DNA from: Cyclina sinensis
Taxonomy: Eukaryota; Mollusca; Bivalvia; Venerida; Veneridae
DNA: 64,000 nucleotides
NCBI GenBank assembly: GCA_012932295.1
Contig: JAAONU010000009.1
Location: forward strand, 12,565,796 to 12,629,795
Reading direction: 5' to 3'
Shown piece by piece: positions 11,580 through 22,409 of the stretch; the first letter of the stretch is position 1, and every line of letters begins with the position of its first letter. The translations under genes were made by a program, and so were the position numbers. The notes beneath the pieces were generated by a model that was given only the letters and a program-made list of their open reading frames with translations, was not told where the DNA came from and made no database searches.

Positions 11580-12715
11580 AAATGGTTATATTTGGAACAT
11601 CTATTACCTAAATATAATATAAAAGGAGACATAATATAACTTTTATTTATTACATTTAACCAAGAAAATACAGATAATACAAATATTAAAGCCATAATTA
11701 AGAAATTTAAAGTCCACTTCGTAGACGTAAAGTCCATTTCGTGAAATGAACTCCATTTTGCACTCTATCCTAATCCCCTAAAGACACGTGAGAAATGAAA
11801 AGAGCTTGAATGTCGGTGACAACAGTTCGAGAAACAAAGAAAAATAGCCGATGTAACTGTATATATATATATTGTCGGTTTAGCATTCATAATGGTTAAG
11901 CTCGTAGCAATATTGAATTGGTTTTACACCGTAAGAAAACTGTATAGTTGCATCCGTGAATGAAATATTAAACTACTTCTGTTTCTTGATACTGTTTCAT
12001 GTAATTATTAAGTATATATAGGTTACACAGGTGTTGATATTCCGAACTGTACCCAGGGTCTGTTATTAAGCAGAAACTAAGGTGCTACGACATTCTGATT
12101 GTCATTAAAAAAATATTAATTTACTTTAAGAATTAGTCAGCTATCTAGGAATATTTGAAGCCTAAATACACATTAGAAACTGCTAATCTGCGTCTCTTTC
12201 TGCTTGATTAAATTTATATACAGATCAGTCTGAATTGTGTGCTTTTCTTGTTTGCCGGATGCACTTGTACGTCTCCCTCCTCCCCACACATTGATGGTCA
12301 ATTTGAGTTTGCGCTTCATGTTCATAAGTAAGAACTTAAATGTCCAGATAACAAAACGGTTACAAATGTATGTTTTAATTGACAAAACTTAGATAAAAGC
12401 ATATGCAAATGTAACCTTATTTATTTGGCGTGATCGGTTGACCCATCTTATCGACTGTTTTTTACACCGTTACGCCTGATTTTAACTGTCATTTTTATTT
12501 TGCCGATAGATTTGACCGGGTTTTCCCTGTTAACAAGAGCGATCAGTGATCACGTGTCGCCTGATGATAGCCAATTAAGTAATTGTACTGAGGGGTTAAT
12601 GGACAATTTGTTGGAAATGTCAATTGACTGTATGGATACTGAGTGTTTTCTGTAATGTGGAGAAAGTAAGAATTACCCAACTGATGATGCTGAACATTGT
12701 ATTTTTGGAGGATAC
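11580..12715. other. Unannotated sequence
   Basis: AT-rich sequence without a supported gene. A short (AT)n run lies at about 11860-11872. Nothing else is recognised. Confidence 0.5.
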
Positions 12716-12719
12716 CATT

Positions 12720-13105
12720 ATGTTCCATGGGCGGGCACAATTAGAAACACAGTTTTGTGGTAGCTGAAGTATGTTTCAAGTAAACCGAAATTAGTTTCTT
12801 CTATATTAGTGAACACCAGATCCAAGGTGTTGTTGTAGTTAGTTGTAGGCATATGATTTGTTTTGCTGCAGCCCATATGTTTCCATGTGTGTTTCTAACT
12901 GCTGTTTCCTCTGTCCCTTCACAGTTGAAATCTCCAGTCACAATGACCAACCCAGAAATACCTTCCAGTGCAGAACTAATGTCTTTTGTAATGGTTTTCA
13001 GCTTTGTATTAGGGTTTGCATAAACAATGAGAAGACATGGATACACATTGGTTATGTTATGTGGATGAACACTCTTTCAACTTGAATGTCAAAGTAGTCC
13101 GGCAC
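12720..13105 (-). pseudogene. Endonuclease/exonuclease/phosphatase-domain fragment
   Basis: On the minus strand the frame 12801-13046 reads 'LLIVYANPNTKL' and then 'GLVIVTGDFNCEGT', the strand and Gly-Asp-Phe-Asn box typical of endonuclease/exonuclease/phosphatase domains. After a frame change near 12850 another frame continues with 'TNYNNTLDLVFTN' and 'YFSYHKTVFL', which match the later Asp-x-Val and Ser-x-His positions. So one domain is spread over at least two frames. Such domains occur in LINEs and in some Helitrons and other mobile elements; the parent cannot be told from this piece. It ends where a dispersed repeat begins (about 13110). Confidence 0.7.
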
Positions 13106-13109
13106 ATTA

Positions 13110-13350
13110 AAAATATAAATCATTTAACGGCAATAACTCTGACAAAAACATTGAACTGGAAAATGCCGACGATATACACAACTAGACTTGATACTGATCA
13201 TTCCTATAAAGTTTGCATGAAATTGCACCAGTATTTGTTTGAGGAGTAGTCCTGACAAGTTTTGTGACGGACGGACAGACGTACGGACAGACAGACAGGA
13301 CGACGGAGGAGTGATCCCTATATGCCGCAGCTGCTGTGTAGCAGGCTTCA
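13110..13350 (-). repeat. Dispersed repeat, minus-strand copy
   Basis: Read on the minus strand it begins with 'catatagggatcac', a run of GTCC/GTCT tetramers (13262-13312), then 'actactcctcaaacaaatac' and 'tctagttgtgtatatcg'. Plus-strand copies at 44570-45250 and 50850-51240 have the same order. It is probably a transposon-derived family. Confidence 0.7.
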
Positions 13351-13354
13351 CAAA

Positions 13355-13880
13355 AATGTGGACGACTCTTCTCTTAAATCTAATATTCTAAACATCAACA
13401 ATAGCTGATATCAGTGTCTAACACTAAAGAACAGAATCTCACTTCTTTGCAATTATTGCTTATGGAAAGTATGACATGTTTCTAAAGTATTCTAGTTTCG
13501 TAATTGTTTTCCATGTGACATGTTTCCATGTTCTCTCTTTTTATTTCTTTTTTTGTAATTAATTAATTAAAGAGAAGTTAATTAACTATATAAAAACACA
13601 CTTTTATGCTTATATACACGATGAAATATTAAGAACTAGATGGTTGTTCAGTGGAACACTTGTGTCGCCCTTGGGTACCCTTGAATAACTAAAAAGGTAA
13701 ACAAGAGCCTGCTGGAAAAGACAGCATGCTAGTCAGAGTACAACAAGACCTGTCCACAGACAGCATGCTCCACTTTTCTAAGTGCTGGATAATTAATTAT
13801 ATGCCAAGTTAAACAAGAGGCCCAAGTGAAAAAAAATTGACTGGGACAGGTTAAGTACCTAGTAATATAAGATGAAAAAC
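13355..13880. other. Unannotated sequence
   Basis: No gene is seen. It contains 'agcctgctggaaaagacagcatgct'-style short duplications (two 'acagcatgct' copies near 13720 and 13760) but no larger structure. Confidence 0.5.
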
Positions 13881-13884
13881 TAAA

Positions 13885-14300
13885 TTGGGTCAAGTACTTA
13901 TGTATTTAAAAAAAAAATTCCGGCCCAGAGGTGGGGAGAGGATGGGAAGTCAAGTACCTATGTATTTAAATTTTAAAAAAAATTCAGGCCCCGGGGGAGG
14001 GCGGTGGGGACTGGTTTGGGGGTTGGATGGGGAGTCAAGTACCTATGTATTTAAAAAAAAAAATTGGGGCCCGGCGGGCGGACTGGTTGGGGTAGGGGGA
14101 TGAGGGTGGATGGGGAGTCACGTACCTATGTATTAAGATTTAAAAAAAAATAGGGCCGGGGGGGGGGGGGGGTGAGGGTGGATGGGGAGTCAAGTACCTA
14201 TGTATTAAAATTTAAAAAAAAAATAGGGCCGGGGATGAAAAAAAAATGTGGGGGGCGGGTCCCCATGCAGAGGGGACGGTGGGGGGGGGGAAGTATTTAC
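13885..14300 (+). repeat. G-rich tandem repeat, about 60-85-bp units
   Basis: The phrase 'caagtacctatgtatt' or a close variant recurs at 13891, 13951, 14036, 14119 and 14191. Each is followed by an A-rich tract and then a G-rich tract with runs such as 15 consecutive G at 14158-14172. The A-tract/G-tract alternation and the G runs make quadruplex formation possible on the plus strand. Open frames here are compositional artefacts. Confidence 0.85.
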
Positions 14301-14369
14301 CCATCTCATGTCAATGAATATTTTATTTCTAGGCTTAAGAAGTTTTTTTCCTATATATAAGTATAAGCA

Positions 14370-15060
14370 AAATCAAGTGATCCCGGGGGTGGGGCTAACT
14401 GTGACCCCAGGGACATGGGTACCAACAAGTATTCCAAGTTTGAACGGAATCTCTTTGACACTTTTTGAGACATGGACATAAAGAAAAAGATTAACCAAGA
14501 AATTTTAATTTGAAAAAGGGGAATAACAAGATTGCAAAATTAAATTTGAGGGTGTTCTGCCCTTGAGAAATGGTGTTGTCTTAAGTGATACAGTTGTAAG
14601 CATAACAATTGGAAAGTTTGATGAAGAAATATTAAGAAATGGCATAGTTATAGCCAATGTTATGTTTTAATGACAAAATCCAAGTACAAAAAGGTGCATA
14701 ACTCTGTCAATTGTGACCTTGACCTACAGATTTTGGCATCATCACGACCCTGTTGTCGGAAGCAATATAATTTGAAAGTTTGATGTCGAAATGTTAAGAA
14801 ATAGCAAAGTTATTGCCAACGTTAAGTTTTTATGACAAAATCCAAGTACAAAAAATGGTATAACTCTGTCAAATGTGACCTTGACCTAGAAATTTTGGCA
14901 TCATCCCGACCCTGTTGTCATAAGCAATACAATTTGAAAGTTTGATAAGATAATGTTTAGAAAAGGCAAAGTTATAGCCAACGTTAAGTTCTCATGCGGA
15001 CCGACGGACAAAGCGATCCCTATGTATCGCCTTTTCTTCGAAAGGGCGACACAAAAAACT
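14370..15060 (+). repeat. Dispersed repeat with 2-3 internal units
   Basis: Units of about 170 bp repeat 'aatttgaaagtttgat', 'gacaaaatccaagtacaaaa' and 'gtgaccttgacctaga'. The region ends with 'cggaccgacggacaaagcgatccc', a phrase typical of GTCC/GGAC-bearing repeat ends elsewhere in the window. Non-coding. Confidence 0.7.
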
Positions 15061-15229
15061 GACTATCGGGATTCGACCCAACTGATTTCCCACCTGAAGT
15101 ATACTAGTGATCTTCACGACTGCACCACGGAGTACTTTCTTCTCTCCTGTTGTAAAATTAACAATATTTACAAAGTATCTAACCCGTGTATAGAGGGGTT
15201 AAATTTTTGTCGCTAAAAGTGTGTAAAAC

Positions 15230-16370
15230 TTTATTTTATAATGTGTTTCTGGAACAAAAATTGAGACAGTAAGTTACTTTAGATATCTATTTTTTATATA
15301 ATGCAACAATAAATTTTTTTGCATAAATAATCTTCCATACACTAAGCTATACATTATTTAACGTGGTTAAGTTAGTTATAATTACACGTTATGCGTTCGA
15401 CATGTATTTTAACTATTTATTGAATACATCAAAATCATTAGTTGTATGTGAAAATAAAGAAAATATTGACGTTTAACAACATTGAGCAAATTAAGAGAAT
15501 TGTTTGTCAACAAAAATGTGCTGAAAGTATAAGAGAGAAAAACTGCATATTAATGGGTATTATGTAGTACTCTTTAAAGAATATTACATAAACCTCTTTA
15601 ATTTTAGTTGTTTTCTTCTAAATAAGCCGATAAACATTGGTAATGGTTATTTATTATGATATTAATTATTAATAAGTTTGACATGTTTTATCTCCTGTAA
15701 CTGGAACAGACAAAATTGATTATCTGCCATCAATTTTAAATAGTTACAATCTCACTTAAGTTAGCTTTCTAAAATGATTCATCTTGATGACGACCCGAAA
15801 ATATCGTATACACGGTGCTTATCGATATCGGTACCCTCTTTGCGAAATGTACTGAAACAGTACATTTTTTGCACATGCCCGGGCCATTCTCTGCTGAAAA
15901 CAAATCGGCGATGGACAGCAATGAATGTTCATGCTACAGATGACAGAGGGTCAATCATGTACCAAAGAAGTATACCACGGAACACTGGAATGTTTTAGCT
16001 ATGTCTTCTTTTGTTACTTGTCTTAATTACTGCAACTACACAATAAGCTACACAATATCGAGATGTTTTGCGGCATGTTCTGTGGACTTAAATGAACCAG
16101 TGGTTTCATTACGTACACACCATATTTATTACATGTATTCATTTAAATATTATCTTCAGACGAAAGGCAAAAAATAGTCTGTAATACATGTAAAATTTAT
16201 GGAAACATCCACTTTCGGTTTCGCAGAGGAAACGGATTACCCCTTTGCTATAGATTTTTTATATCACAGGTAACCTCGCACTTTTTTAAAGCACGGATAC
16301 CCTTTTGCACTGTATTGAGTTAAATAATATTTTACTGTTCGCATGGTTTCATAAAGCTATCGTAAGGGTT
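15230..16370. other. Unannotated AT-rich sequence
   Basis: No recognised coding domain. A 74-residue open frame at 15774-15998 has ordinary composition but no motif and no splice support, so I do not call it. Confidence 0.5.
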
Positions 16371-16375
16371 GCGAA

Positions 16376-16562
16376 ATGGCCGCCGTCGATGATGCAACAG
16401 AGAACTGTTTGACAAAATTAGAATTGCCGCCGTTAAAACCTTTACAAAAGCAAACTGTTCAATGCATTATTGTACAGAAAGGACTGCATGGCAGTTTTAC
16501 CAACAGGATATGAACATTTTCGGACCTCAAGCGCCTGCTTCACACTGAATGCTTTTCAATAA
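16376..16562 (+). pseudogene. RecQ-like helicase N-terminal fragment, frameshifted
   Basis: A Met at 16376 opens a frame reading 'LPPLKPLQKQTVQ', which resembles the Q-motif region of RecQ-type helicases ('LKPxQ'). After about residue 30 the frame must shift by one, and from 16464 the next frame continues 'ALLYRKDCMAVLPTGYEHF'. This matches the lead-in to the Walker A loop ('AVLPTGxGKS'), but the Gly-Lys-Ser is missing and the rest is not helicase-like. RecQ helicases unwind DNA with ATP; this piece cannot. RecQ-like fragments can be spread by mobile elements, so it may be a transposon remnant or a processed gene fragment. The identification rests on about 45 residues. Confidence 0.6.
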
Positions 16563-16569
16563 TGTTCGA

Positions 16570-18180
16570 TAGTGAAAACAACAAGAAAACCACATCCTGA
16601 CCACTTTAAATACTCATATCATTGGGTATTAATTAACTTAGACTTCAACAATACACATATTTATCCTTCGTATCGAATGTGTCACTCTGTACGCGTTCAG
16701 CTGCTGTTGCTGAAAGGGCCCGAAAACGTATGTCCTTAGTGTTTTTTGTGAAAGCTATATAGCAAAAATTCTGTCCTGAACTTATCATATCTTGAGTATA
16801 GAGATACATTTCCTTATATAAGTTGATGATTCAGTGGCACTCAAGAGGTAGCAGTCGTTAGTAACTAAGAATTCAATGTCGACATGTTTCAATGTTATAA
16901 ACCTTTTAGACTAGAAAGAAAATGTAGTAGCTCATCAGATACATATGCAGTGTGTTTTATCACAAGCTAGCTAGTTTTACCTATAGGGACGTTTGCAGTG
17001 ATTCAACTGTGATGAATATAAGCCTGTAATGAATTTCATTTAAATCTGAAATTAAGAGTAAATGCTATTAGTAGACAGAAAATGGTCAAAAGGTAACTGA
17101 GAGTTACGAAAACGTTATCAAGATTAAAATACCAACATTACTAACTTAAAACTTGTCGTTTTTGTAGCAATATAATAATGCTCTTTATGTTACGTCTTCT
17201 TTGGTCAACCATTAAACTTAAAAGCGGTGACAGCATAGAAATATGACTAACATCTCAATCAATCTGAAATACAGTACAAGTAAGCTTTTTGAAAAAGAAG
17301 CATATGAGAGGTTCATCAGCGTGCTCTGTATAACTATGTCTATCTTATTCAGTATATTAGCTATTTCTAAATCGACAATTTGTCCCTAGCACGAATGAAA
17401 ACACGGTAATAATTCAAAAAGTCATGTCATGCCTCCCAAATAGTTTGAATGGTTTGCTCCGATTGCAGCTACTAATATACTGATTGTAAAGGTTAAACAG
17501 ATAAAAGGTCATTTAGACAAACATTTTGACAACATGTAATGATGTTATTTTTTTTTCAAGCAGATCATGCGCACAAAGATAGTTGGAGACTGGTTCTAAA
17601 GATACGGACTTCAAATCTTAAGGTTTATCTTAAGTTCGATACGCAAAAAATGGATGCAATGGATGCCGCCTGCAACTATCCCCATCACTCCAATAAACAG
17701 GTACTTGTAAAAAAAAGTTGGTAAAGAATGCACCTACACATTCCAAAAATAGTTCTTTATACGACATTATAAATTAGATTAGGGAATTGGTTGCCATATA
17801 CACACTAACGCTCGTTCAAGTCATAACCTATCATGATCTATTCACGGGAATAGTTCTAGTCACATAGCTTGTCGTTTGATAGAGAGGCGCTGATGAAATA
17901 ATTTTATATGGCAAGTATTCTCGATACTAACTATCGATATACAGGAAAAGAATTGCTTTGCAAATGATATGAAAAATATTCTTTATACCTTGTTGTCTTT
18001 TAAACAAGTGAATGAAGCTGTTGATTGTTTTATTCTAAAATTTCATGTACTACCATTTCTAAAGGCACTCACCGTTCGAAATGTATTTAGCTATTAATAG
18101 CGGAAAATTATTCTATTTCAATAAACGTAAAAATCGTTTATTAAACATTCTGAAGCAACGATATGTAAAATATAAACAAA
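16570..18180. other. Unannotated AT-rich sequence
   Basis: No recognised gene or repeat. Short open frames (for example 17539-17724) lack any motif. Confidence 0.5.
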
Positions 18181-18352
18181 AATAATTAGCTCGAGTGCGG
18201 TTCGAACCAATGACCATTGGTGAAAAGGACACCACTTTTTAACGAGTATTTATCCGTTTAACCTGTTTCCGAAATACCGGCCCGTCGAGGTTAGCCGGAA
18301 TGCGAAATAAAGAAAGACATGAAATAACTCTGTTAGCAGAACGATCTCAATA

Positions 18353-18432
18353 CCTTTTCTTTTCGTGACACCTTCGTTTTTCGTGACACCTTCGTGACAC
18401 CTTCGTTCTTCGTGACACCTTCGTTCTTCCTT
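18353..18432 (+). repeat. 20-bp tandem repeat 'cgtgacaccttcgtt'
   Basis: About four copies of 'tcgtgacaccttcgtt' with small spacers. A lysine/valine-repeat open frame on the minus strand (18333-18548) is produced by this repeat and is not a gene. Confidence 0.85.
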
Positions 18433-18834
18433 TTACACAGGTATATGTTTTGCATGCTTCTGAATAAAAGACTGTCTGTGTGTGACAGCAGTGCTGTATT
18501 TTTTAAGTGTGCATGCTCTATGGAGTTTGGTTTACACACACCTTCCATAGACTTTGCTTAGTCATTCATGGATCCATGGCATTACCGCGTGTTCTCTTGC
18601 TGTATACTTTTTTGTGGTGAAAATATAACGGCATTTCTTAGTTAAATCATACAAAGTTGTCAGGGATCCATCAACTGCTCGTGTGATTTACGTAAAGTCT
18701 AACGAAAATTTAAACAAAAGGAAGGTATAACTGAATACAACTGTAACTACTTTCATTCACACACCACATATCTAAACTCTATCCCTTGTGATTTCTGACA
18801 AAAAGATTTTTAATGTTTCTACCTATGTCAGTAT

Positions 18835-19385
18835 AGATAAAACATAGTGACACCTGGGGTAGGCCAGTTTTGATTTTTAGCCGTGGTGGCATTGACCCTA
18901 GAAATTTAAAATCCAGCTCAAGGGCATGTGGGTATACATGCATACAAAATATCAAAGATATCGGTCAATAAATGAAGACTCAGGCCAGTGGGTTGTAAGA
19001 TTATCAAAGCTGTGAAACCACTATCATGCAGACATGGCAAAATTAGCTTATTTTGGCCACCATAACCCTGGAACCCATGATGGGATCAGGTTGATTCAGG
19101 AAAAGAAATGAGATCTATTTTTATGAATGTTTGGTTGAAACTGAAATGAATGCGAGCATAGAACTAGGGCGTTAAGTAGAAAAGTCTGTTTCAACCACTG
19201 TGACTTTGACCATACTGACCTGAAACCCATCCAGTGGTAGAGGTCTTTGCAAGATACCTACATAACATATATTTATGATCGGTCAACAAATGAAGACTCA
19301 ATAATGAAAAATAGAAAAATCTACGACGGACGACGGACATTCACTGATCCTATAAGCTCACATGAGCAATTCGTGCAGTGTGCTT
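18835..19385 (+). repeat. Dispersed repeat ending in GACGGACGACGG
   Basis: It contains 'tgacacctggggtaggccag', two similar internal segments with 'atgaagactca', and ends in 'cgacggacgacggacattc' followed by 'ataagctcacatgagcaat'. This end structure is similar to other GACGG-tailed repeats here. The 119-residue open frame at 19247-19606 begins inside it and is not supported as a gene. Confidence 0.6.
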
Positions 19386-19559
19386 ACTGCAGTAAGGAAT
19401 CTGAAGTTAACAAGAAAGGCTACAGACGAACTTCGGTTTTGTCTGAGAAATTTTCAGAAGATGTTATAAAAAACGTCCTCGCGATAGAAATATCGAAAAG
19501 GGAAAAAGTAATGACAAGAGCACCGCGGAGCTGTAGCAATGCTCGTCTGTTTTATTTAA

Positions 19560-19855
19560 CGGAAACAAGCTTGCAAGTACCTACCCATCCCAAAAAAGCA
19601 AAATAAGGAAATAAAAAAAGAGAGAACCTACTTATCCCAGAAAAAGAGAAAAGAAACAAAAAAAGAAAAGAAAAAAAATTTAGTACCTACCTCCAAAACC
19701 CTTTTTTTGGTGGGAGAGCAGTAAAGTAAGCAAGTACCCTTTTTGGGGGGAGAGGGGGCGTCTGGTGGAGTCGGAGGGACCCAAATACCTACGCATAAGA
19801 AAATACAGGGGGACCTCCCCATGTAGGGAAGGGAGAAGTACCTACCCATCCTATG
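19560..19855 (-). repeat. Inverted relative of the G-rich repeat
   Basis: Phrases 'caagtacctacccatcc', 'ttagtacctacc' and 'gaagtacctacccatcc' are interleaved with A-rich and G-rich tracts, like the array at 13885-14300. The local open frame on the minus strand is compositional. Confidence 0.6.
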
Positions 19856-20654
19856 TAAGTAAATACAATGTAGTTAAGCTGTAGACTTTGTGCTTTCCCA
19901 TTAGAAGATTTTTGCTATACACATCTACGCAAAGCCCAGTGACCCATGAGATTGGGCTTATTTTCACCCCAGAGACATATTAACAATCTTGGTAGAGGTC
20001 TACTAGAGGATGCCTCACATCAAATTACAAAGCTCTGATTCAAGCCATTTTAAAGAAGGATTTTAATGTTTTTTTCCTATGTAACTACATATATGCTCCA
20101 GGGCGGGGCCAATATTGATCCTGGAGCTATGATTTGGACCAACGTAGTAAAGGTCCACTAGACAAAGCTAAACACCAACTATCAAAACTCTAAGCCTTAT
20201 GGTTTATAAATTTTTTGAAAACAGACGAGCTAATAGATATGCTTGTATCCAGCAATTCTAAAAACTTGCTAAAAACTGGGCAACGAGGCAAAACTGGATA
20301 CTATGAAAAGAACAGTTGTGGTATCGATGAAAGGCAGAATCGACAATATTTCAGTCTACTCCTGTGAAGAAGATTAAGCATAACATAACATAACTATATT
20401 TTATTTCTTACGTGTAGATAGTATATAATCGTATACAGCAAAATACAAATAAGAGGTGACAGTCATAATGATTTTCTTCTAAATTTATATCATCATGTTA
20501 TCTCAAAATGGCTAGAAGTAAAACTGTCACTAAATAATAACAATTCCACTCGAAGTGGTACTTTGAGCTTATGCTTATGACAAAATGAAGATAAATTGTA
20601 AATCCTTCAACAGAAGTGGGTTTTTGTTCTTGTTTTTGTTGAAATTTGACCTCA

Positions 20655-20850
20655 AGGTCTAAGTCATTTAGGGGTCAGGGTAAAAAATATATATGTCATT
20701 TGGAAGATCTTTCCGAAAAGGATGCTGTTTGCAAATACGAATTAAATAAAAACATGTCAAGGTCATGAAGTGTTCAAGATCAAAAGAAATATATGTCATT
20801 TGGAAGATCCCTACTGAAAGAACAAGTAACGTCAAAACCAAGCTTTGAGA
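20655..20850 (+). repeat. Two-copy repeat 'atatatgtcatttggaagatc'
   Basis: The phrase 'atatgtcatttggaagat' occurs at about 20690 and 20790 within otherwise related flanks, including 'gaccttgag'/'tgaccttgacatg'-type words. Simple local duplication. Confidence 0.6.
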
Positions 20851-20921
20851 GGCAAAAAGCATATAATGGTAAACTTATAATTTTATGTTCATTTAATAGA
20901 TAGAATAACCACCTTGTGGCA

Positions 20922-21133
20922 ATTAACCTTTAACCTGCTAAATTTCTAAAATGAACTTGTTCATTCCTCAGTATGGAAAGAACCATTTGCCATTAATAGG
21001 GGTATAAGTTGTAAAAATACTGACTGAATAGTGAACAGTTCAGACCATGATCAGACTGCACGGATGTGCAGGCTTTTCTTGGTCTTCACTGGTCACAAAG
21101 GCAAACACAATTGCCGCTAGTAAGAGTTAAAGA
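20922..21133. mobile_element. MITE-like element of about 210 bp
   Basis: The left end 'aaccttt aacctgcta' and right end 'tagtaagagttaaag' are imperfect inverted repeats (CTTTAAC common to both when one is reverse-complemented). The interior has 'gaccatgatcagactgcac' and 'ggtcttcactggtc', phrases I associate with a very abundant bivalve repeat. It has no coding capacity. The target duplication is not clear. Confidence 0.6.
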
Positions 21134-21256
21134 TAATACATGTTGTTATGCTACTGTTACCTAGAAGTAGAAGGTAAGTTCTGATAGAAAAGCTAGACAT
21201 CCTGTAACATCACTCAGACAAGAAAACAAGCAACATTACTATGTTTAGTAGTCAAT

Positions 21257-21325
21257 GTGTGTATCTGTTTGTGCCAGTAGTCAATGTGTGTATCTGTTTG
21301 TGCCAGTAGTAAATTGTATATAATA
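21257..21325 (+). repeat. 33-bp tandem duplication
   Basis: Two adjacent copies of a unit containing 'caatgtgtgtatctgtttg' and 'tgccagtagt', with the start of a third. Confidence 0.9.
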
Positions 21326-22139
21326 GTACAACAATTGATCAACTATTGATTGTTGACTGGATAAGTGTGATAGATGTCACGTACCAGAAACTCACGAAAA
21401 TCCCTCAACAATGGACAGGTAGGGAGAAGGAGATTATTATTATATTTTATGGTTATATGGAGGATATAGGGTGATAGAGTACTTTAGTAAACGGTGGCTT
21501 TGGTTAATGCTGAAATAATACAGATGTGATGTAGACTAGTTAGAAAAAAGAATTGATTGTAAAACCAAGACTGAAAGTGTGCCATTGAATAAGTGACATA
21601 CTGCAATATACAAACAAGGCACGGATTACAATATGATCATCTCGTGGCGTCGTAGGTACCAATGAAATGCAAATAAAATTATGATACATCGAAAAAAATA
21701 AGTAAACTACTTATGAATGTGTATGTCATGTTAAGATATGCAGTTACACAAAGACCAACGTGAATACAAGTAAACACAGGAGCAGACAGGTTGAGAAACT
21801 ACAAACAAAAACGACTGATAGCTTTGAGTGATATTTCGTCATGTGGCATCATAATGTGCAACCGAAATGTACAAATCGACGAAGAACATTCTAACGTGCA
21901 AGCATATATACGCACAGACAGACGGGAAGCCGTATTGATGGAATATCTCTTATAGGTCATTATGTCATTAATAATCAAGAAAATCTGTAACCTAAATATA
22001 GTTACACACAGTGTAATTGTGTAGATTCGTATCAGAGCAATAAACGTACAGTTTCGAGGCAATTAATACACTTATAACTCACTGAAAATCTCAATTCTTA
22101 AAAAGAGGAAAGTTACAGATAGCCAGATAAAAAAACAAA

Positions 22140-22400
22140 AAGGCTTTGGCTGAAGCTCCTTAAACTTGGAAGGCCGGTTGGTCTTGACCAGTAGATGACC
22201 CTTTTTTTTATGATCAAAGGTCAAGGCCACAGTGACATCGAATACCAAATTGATTTAGGATCAATAACTAGAGATTGCTTGGGCCTAGCCTACTCAAATT
22301 TGATAGGTAGGTTGGTCATGACCCGTAACCCTATATTTTGGGGTCAAAAGTAAGGGACACTGTGACTATGAACACACCTTCTGAGACGCAGTCTGTCCTT
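22140..22400 (+). repeat. AGGTCA-rich dispersed repeat, further copy
   Basis: It shares 'ggttggtcatgacc', 'agtagatgaccc', 'gatcaaaggtcaaggccac' and 'agattgcttgggcc' with the arrays at 2030-2310 and 3420-4216. It covers about 1.8 units. Confidence 0.7.
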
Positions 22401-22409
22401 CGTTCTCAA

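Noticed and set aside
11266..11581. Open frames of alternating Ile and Tyr on both strands
   Set aside because: Produced by the (TA)n microsatellite.
18185..18260. Possible tRNA on the minus strand with a GGTTCGAACC B box
   Set aside because: The B box is present, but there is no convincing A box or acceptor stem and the anticodon loop lacks the usual U before the anticodon. Too weak to call.
19247..19606. A 119-residue open frame
   Set aside because: It starts within a dispersed repeat, crosses its GACGG-rich end, and finishes in another repeat ('caagtacctaccc'). No domain.
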